64,000 nt of DNA from Hepsetus odoe (Eukaryota > Chordata > Actinopteri > Characiformes > Hepsetidae): the NCBI GenBank assembly GCA_017165825.1, contig CM029367.1, positions 19,895,486 through 19,959,485 of the forward strand, written 5' to 3'. Shown piece after piece: positions 60,300 to 64,000 of the stretch. The stretch's first letter is position 1, and every line of letters starts with the position of its first letter. The notes below the pieces were generated by a model. The model saw nothing but the letters and a program-made list of their open reading frames with translations. It made no database searches and was not told the DNA's origin. Position numbers and translations under genes: made by a program.

Positions 60300-62929
60300 A
60301 CATGATGAATTGTGTTGTTTCATTGGAGAACCCCCACTGACAGTTCAATGTTGTCCAAGAGTGTACACTCAAATTGTGTCTGGAAAACCAGCCTTTAATG
60401 TTGTAGCTGTAGAATTACAGACTGGTGGAAAATGTACTACCTACCAAACCTAGAAGGTAAATGATGTATTACTGTGAGTCATGGCAGTCGTATTACAATG
60501 AAGCCAATCAACATGCTTACGTTTCTTAGTTTTTTGTTTAATTTCTAATTGATTAATAATCATAGTTTCTTTTTCTGAAAGCTGGTTATCATTATATCTG
60601 TGCACATTTACTCCAGGAAATCCCTTTTAGTAGCTCAAGCTTAAGTGTAATGAGTTCCCCTTAATGAAAAAACATCTGTATTGTATCAGTGTAATAAAGA
60701 TGCATTCAGGGATATAAATACAGTGTCAATGCACATGTGAAAATGTGCATCAGAGTTTCAAGCCGGCTTAAGCTACTGCTTTTCTGCCAGATTTCGTGCT
60801 GCTATAACTAATATGCAATGTCACTTGACACTTTCATGGATTAAGTGATGGATCTAGTGTGTGCATCCTGTCCTGCGTCTCCAGTGTCTGTGTCATGTAG
60901 CCTGTTATATTGTTAAGAGTTTATTTCTGGAATGCGTCAGTGTATATTATGAAACAAATTGTATATAATGTGTATATCAGGTGAACATAATTAAAAGAAT
61001 ATGCTGGGGACAACCTTTCCTTGCACTTGAATGTGTGTGGCCCTTTCATTTAAGCCGTTTTTATTCATTGAGGGGGAAAATGCTAATGATCTGTCACTGA
61101 TGTATAAATATTTCAATCGAAATATTGGTGCAGAATGACTGGTTGTTCCTCATACAAATATTACTGTTCATTGAAGTAACAGGTTTACATGTAATACATC
61201 AAATCGTCATATACAACATATGCAGAAGTAATCATAAAGTATTCCAAATTTATATTAGGAAGAGATGAAGAATAATATTAAACAATCACATACTTTAGGC
61301 AACATGGAAACCTGCTCGGTCGGTGGTTTTTGGTGCTTCGGCATTGAACAGTGAAAACTGAAGTAAGATTGAGTAAGTGGAAATGTTCATCAATCTGCAG
61401 TTAATGAAATCAATCCAAAAGCGCTCACTCTCTGACTAATGACTGGACTGATGACCCGCGCTGCTCTGATGGATGAACAGTAAGAGCACGTATCATAAAC
61501 CAAGACATGAACTGCTACAGCCTCATCTGGGTGCTTTAGACCTCTCTGGCACTTGTCAAAAGCTATCAACTGCTCAAACACCAATAATGTCCAGCCTGTA
61601 TGACGTGGGGCTGCAGAGGTAAAGATGACATATAACGCAGCCTGGTCCACAAATGGAGCTCGATGGGAGGAGTTCTCCCTCCCCACCTTGCAGCCTTGAC
61701 GGAGCTAAGTGGGGAACTCATGGTTTGCAATAGAAGACATGCAGTCTTCTGGAAAAAGCATTGGGGGTTTCATACCAGAGGCAAGAAGGTGGATAAACTT
61801 TTAGTGTTCTACAAAAGACGGCAATATCACTCGGGTAAGTTAACTTTAAAAAATATTTTGGAGCTATTAATCATACGTGTTTATGCTTTTCTGCTCTTGT
61901 GCAGATAGTTTTGAGTTCGAAACAAGCTGAATTTGTATTGCAATATGCTATGAATTTGAGATATCGATTTAACATTATTTAATCTCAAGTTTAAATGGAT
62001 TAATGATACAATAAATAGTAAAGCTTTAATTTAACATTTACTGAGGTGTATTTTGACAAGTGTCATTTTGTCATAGGGCTACCTTTAACAGTTTAATCCC
62101 AGAGAGTGTAATAATAAAGGACGCTTGTTAGAAAAAGCCTTTCAAAATATCTAATGGACTTTTCATAAAAGGCTTATACAGATGTCATGTAGCCTTGTGA
62201 GCGCTACCATTCTAATATATTCACCCCTAAAGCAAAATGAACTGAAAGCATTTTTCTTATGTTATTTTAAACCAGGGCTCACTTTCTCTACAAGTATTTC
62301 CTTCAAAGGCGACAGGGGACAGTGGGCATTCTGCACAATTTTCTCTCACCTGACTAAAATTCACAAGTCTGAGGATGCCTGTTTTGGAAAAGAAACCAGC
62401 AAGAGACCAAGACAACCACAGTGTAAAGTGTATATTGTCCTCCCTCCTTATTCAGATAGATAGAGCTTCCATGGTTGAAACATCAATCACTGTCAGCTTT
62501 TAATAATTATATAATTTATTCCAATTACATTTAACTAAATTGTAGACAGCATTGTCGAAAATCTGGACAACTATTAATGGCTCTGTGCCAGAACTGATGT
62601 AAATGTGTTCTTAGGAGTTGAAAGCTCTGCATATACCGATGAAGAATTAGGGGATATTTTAGTGACTGGGCTTTAGTCTAACACGGTATGTTTTCAGTCT
62701 ATGACAAAAATGTCCTAATTTAATTCTTAATATGACCCAAGCAGTTCAGGCATTAAAGATTTACCACAGGCCTTGAACACACTGTAAAAGGCAAATTACT
62801 ATTAGACAGACTCATTTGTTTATGAGCTAATGGCATGGGAACATATATGAGAAAAGCTGTTGAATTACATTTGTCACCCTTATATATTTAAATAAGACTC
62901 TCAATAAGACTCTTGTGTAATCTCTTCAG
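60300..62929. other. chat 5' intron
   Basis: This is the interval between the slc18a3 relic and the first recognised chat coding exon. It is AT-rich, with a possible noncoding or alternative exon ending at a GTAAGT donor (61835). No other gene is seen. Confidence 0.5.
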
Positions 62930-63121
62930 TGCCTGCCCAAGTTGCCAGTCCCAGTCTTACAGCAGACATTAGAAATATATCTGAAGTGTATGAGACATCT
63001 GGTGCCTCAGGAGCAGTTCAGAAGGACCAAGGCCATCACAGAGAAATTTCAGGCACCTGGAGGGGTGGGAGAACTTCTTCAAAAAAAGCTACTGGAGCGG
63101 AATGAGGTTAAAGCCAACTGG
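62930..63121 (+). CDS. chat: Choline O-acetyltransferase, first recognisable coding exon (partial gene)
   Basis: ChAT makes acetylcholine from choline and acetyl-CoA in cholinergic neurons. After a TCTCTTCAG acceptor a 64-codon exon reads LPKLPVPVLQQTLEIYLKC, then RHLVPQEQFRRT, APGGVGELLQKKLLER and KANW. It ends at a GTAATG donor. This is the well-conserved N-terminal segment of the carnitine/choline acyltransferase family; the catalytic histidine and most of the protein lie beyond the right edge. The exon starts in phase 0. The upstream initiation exon was not identified. Its position just 3' of slc18a3 on the same strand is the standard cholinergic locus order. The exon has no disruption. 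Confidence 0.93.
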
Positions 63122-63184
63122 GTAATGACACTGAAACTTTACATAGATACTACATTGTTAGTACTATTGTAATATGCTGTTGAC

Positions 63185-63303
<119 letters not shown>

Positions 63304-63857
63304 CAGTACTGTGCAAAAGTTTTAGGCAGGTGTGTAAAAAAATGCTGTAAACAAAGAATGCTTTCAGAAAAATAAATAATGATTGTTTATTTTTATCCAT
63401 TTACAAAATGCAAAGTGAGCGAAGAAAAGAAAAATCTAAATCAAATCAATATTTGGTGTTACTACCTTTCACTTTCAAACCAGCATCAGTTCTTCTAGGT
63501 ACACTTGCACAAAGTCAGGGATTCTGTAGGATTATAGTCGGTGTGTGATCAACCAGTTTTACCAAACAGGTGCTGATGATCATCAGTGTCACACGGAGGT
63601 TGAAACATAGTCATGTTTGGAACAACCTACCAGCCGAGTTCCTTCAAAAACTGTGTGCAGGTGTACCTAGAAGAACTGATGCTGTTCTGAAGGCAAAGGG
63701 TGGTCACACCAAATATTAATTTGATTTAGATTCCTCTTTTGTTCATTCACTGCATTTTGTTGATTGAGGAAAATAAATGATGAACACTTCCATTTCTGAA
63801 AGCATTCTTTGTTTACAGCATTTTTCCACACCTGCCTAAAACTTTTGCACAGTACTG
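63304..63857. mobile_element. Short Tc1-derived element (MITE-like)
   Basis: Inverted ends CAGTACTGTGCAAAAGTTTT and its exact complement on the right are flanked by TA on both sides (63302-63303, 63858-63859). Inner subterminal sequences are also complementary (GGCAGGTGTG, TGCTGTAAACAAAGAATGCTTTC). The 554-bp length and lack of a transposase frame suggest a non-autonomous element. Confidence 0.85.
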
Positions 63858-64000
63858 TATATATATGTATATATTATGTATACCTTATTGGCCTACTTTA
63901 ATTTTACCTTCAATGCCTCATAAAATGACTGGAAACTTTCTATTATTTATGTTTATACTATTTTACTTCATGTTCATACTATTTTTTAAATTATTTACTT

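Overview
The window looks like nuclear DNA from a ray-finned (teleost) fish, probably an ostariophysan-type genome. It has AT-rich intergenic DNA, GT-AG introns, many tRNA-derived SINE copies, an RTE-type LINE, Tc1/mariner relics and long (TA)n, (CA)n and (CT)n tracts. No bacterial, viral or CRISPR feature is present. All gene calls come from reading splice sites and reading frames by eye and comparing with remembered vertebrate protein families. No search was run.

Layout. 293-505 (minus) is the first coding exon of a CHST3-type carbohydrate sulfotransferase; the rest lies beyond the left edge. About 0.5-9.6 kb is intergenic, with a C-rich CCAACCCAACACAGCAC-type repeat, a GC-rich block and SINEs. 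9692-21507 (plus) is a complete photoreceptor cadherin gene, cdhr1, with 17 coding exon positions. Its last position is filled by two alternative terminal exons (20243-20434 and 20965-21507), each coding for a membrane span and its own cytoplasmic tail. 26227-28776 (minus) is lrit2 and 30101-33278 (minus) is lrit1; both are intact LRR-Ig-FN3 membrane protein genes. 34.8-37.7 kb is a decayed RTE LINE. 39692-46887 (plus) is rgr, the RGR-opsin gene, whose sixth exon is out of frame as read. About 47-58.7 kb is intergenic and repeat-rich. 58786-60298 (plus) is slc18a3 (vesicular acetylcholine transporter), badly disrupted. 62930-63121 (plus) is the first recognisable coding exon of chat (choline acetyltransferase), which runs off the right edge.

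The genes form two functional groups. cdhr1, lrit2, lrit1 and rgr are retinal genes: outer-segment cadherin, synaptic LRR proteins and retinal photoisomerase. slc18a3 and chat form the cholinergic gene locus, in which the transporter gene normally sits inside the 5' part of the chat gene.

The points most worth checking are the duplicated terminal membrane-anchor exon of cdhr1, the loss of the middle of slc18a3, the out-of-frame exon 6 of rgr, a candidate expanded REST/RE1 site upstream of the cholinergic genes, and CRX/OTX-like motifs upstream of the retinal genes.
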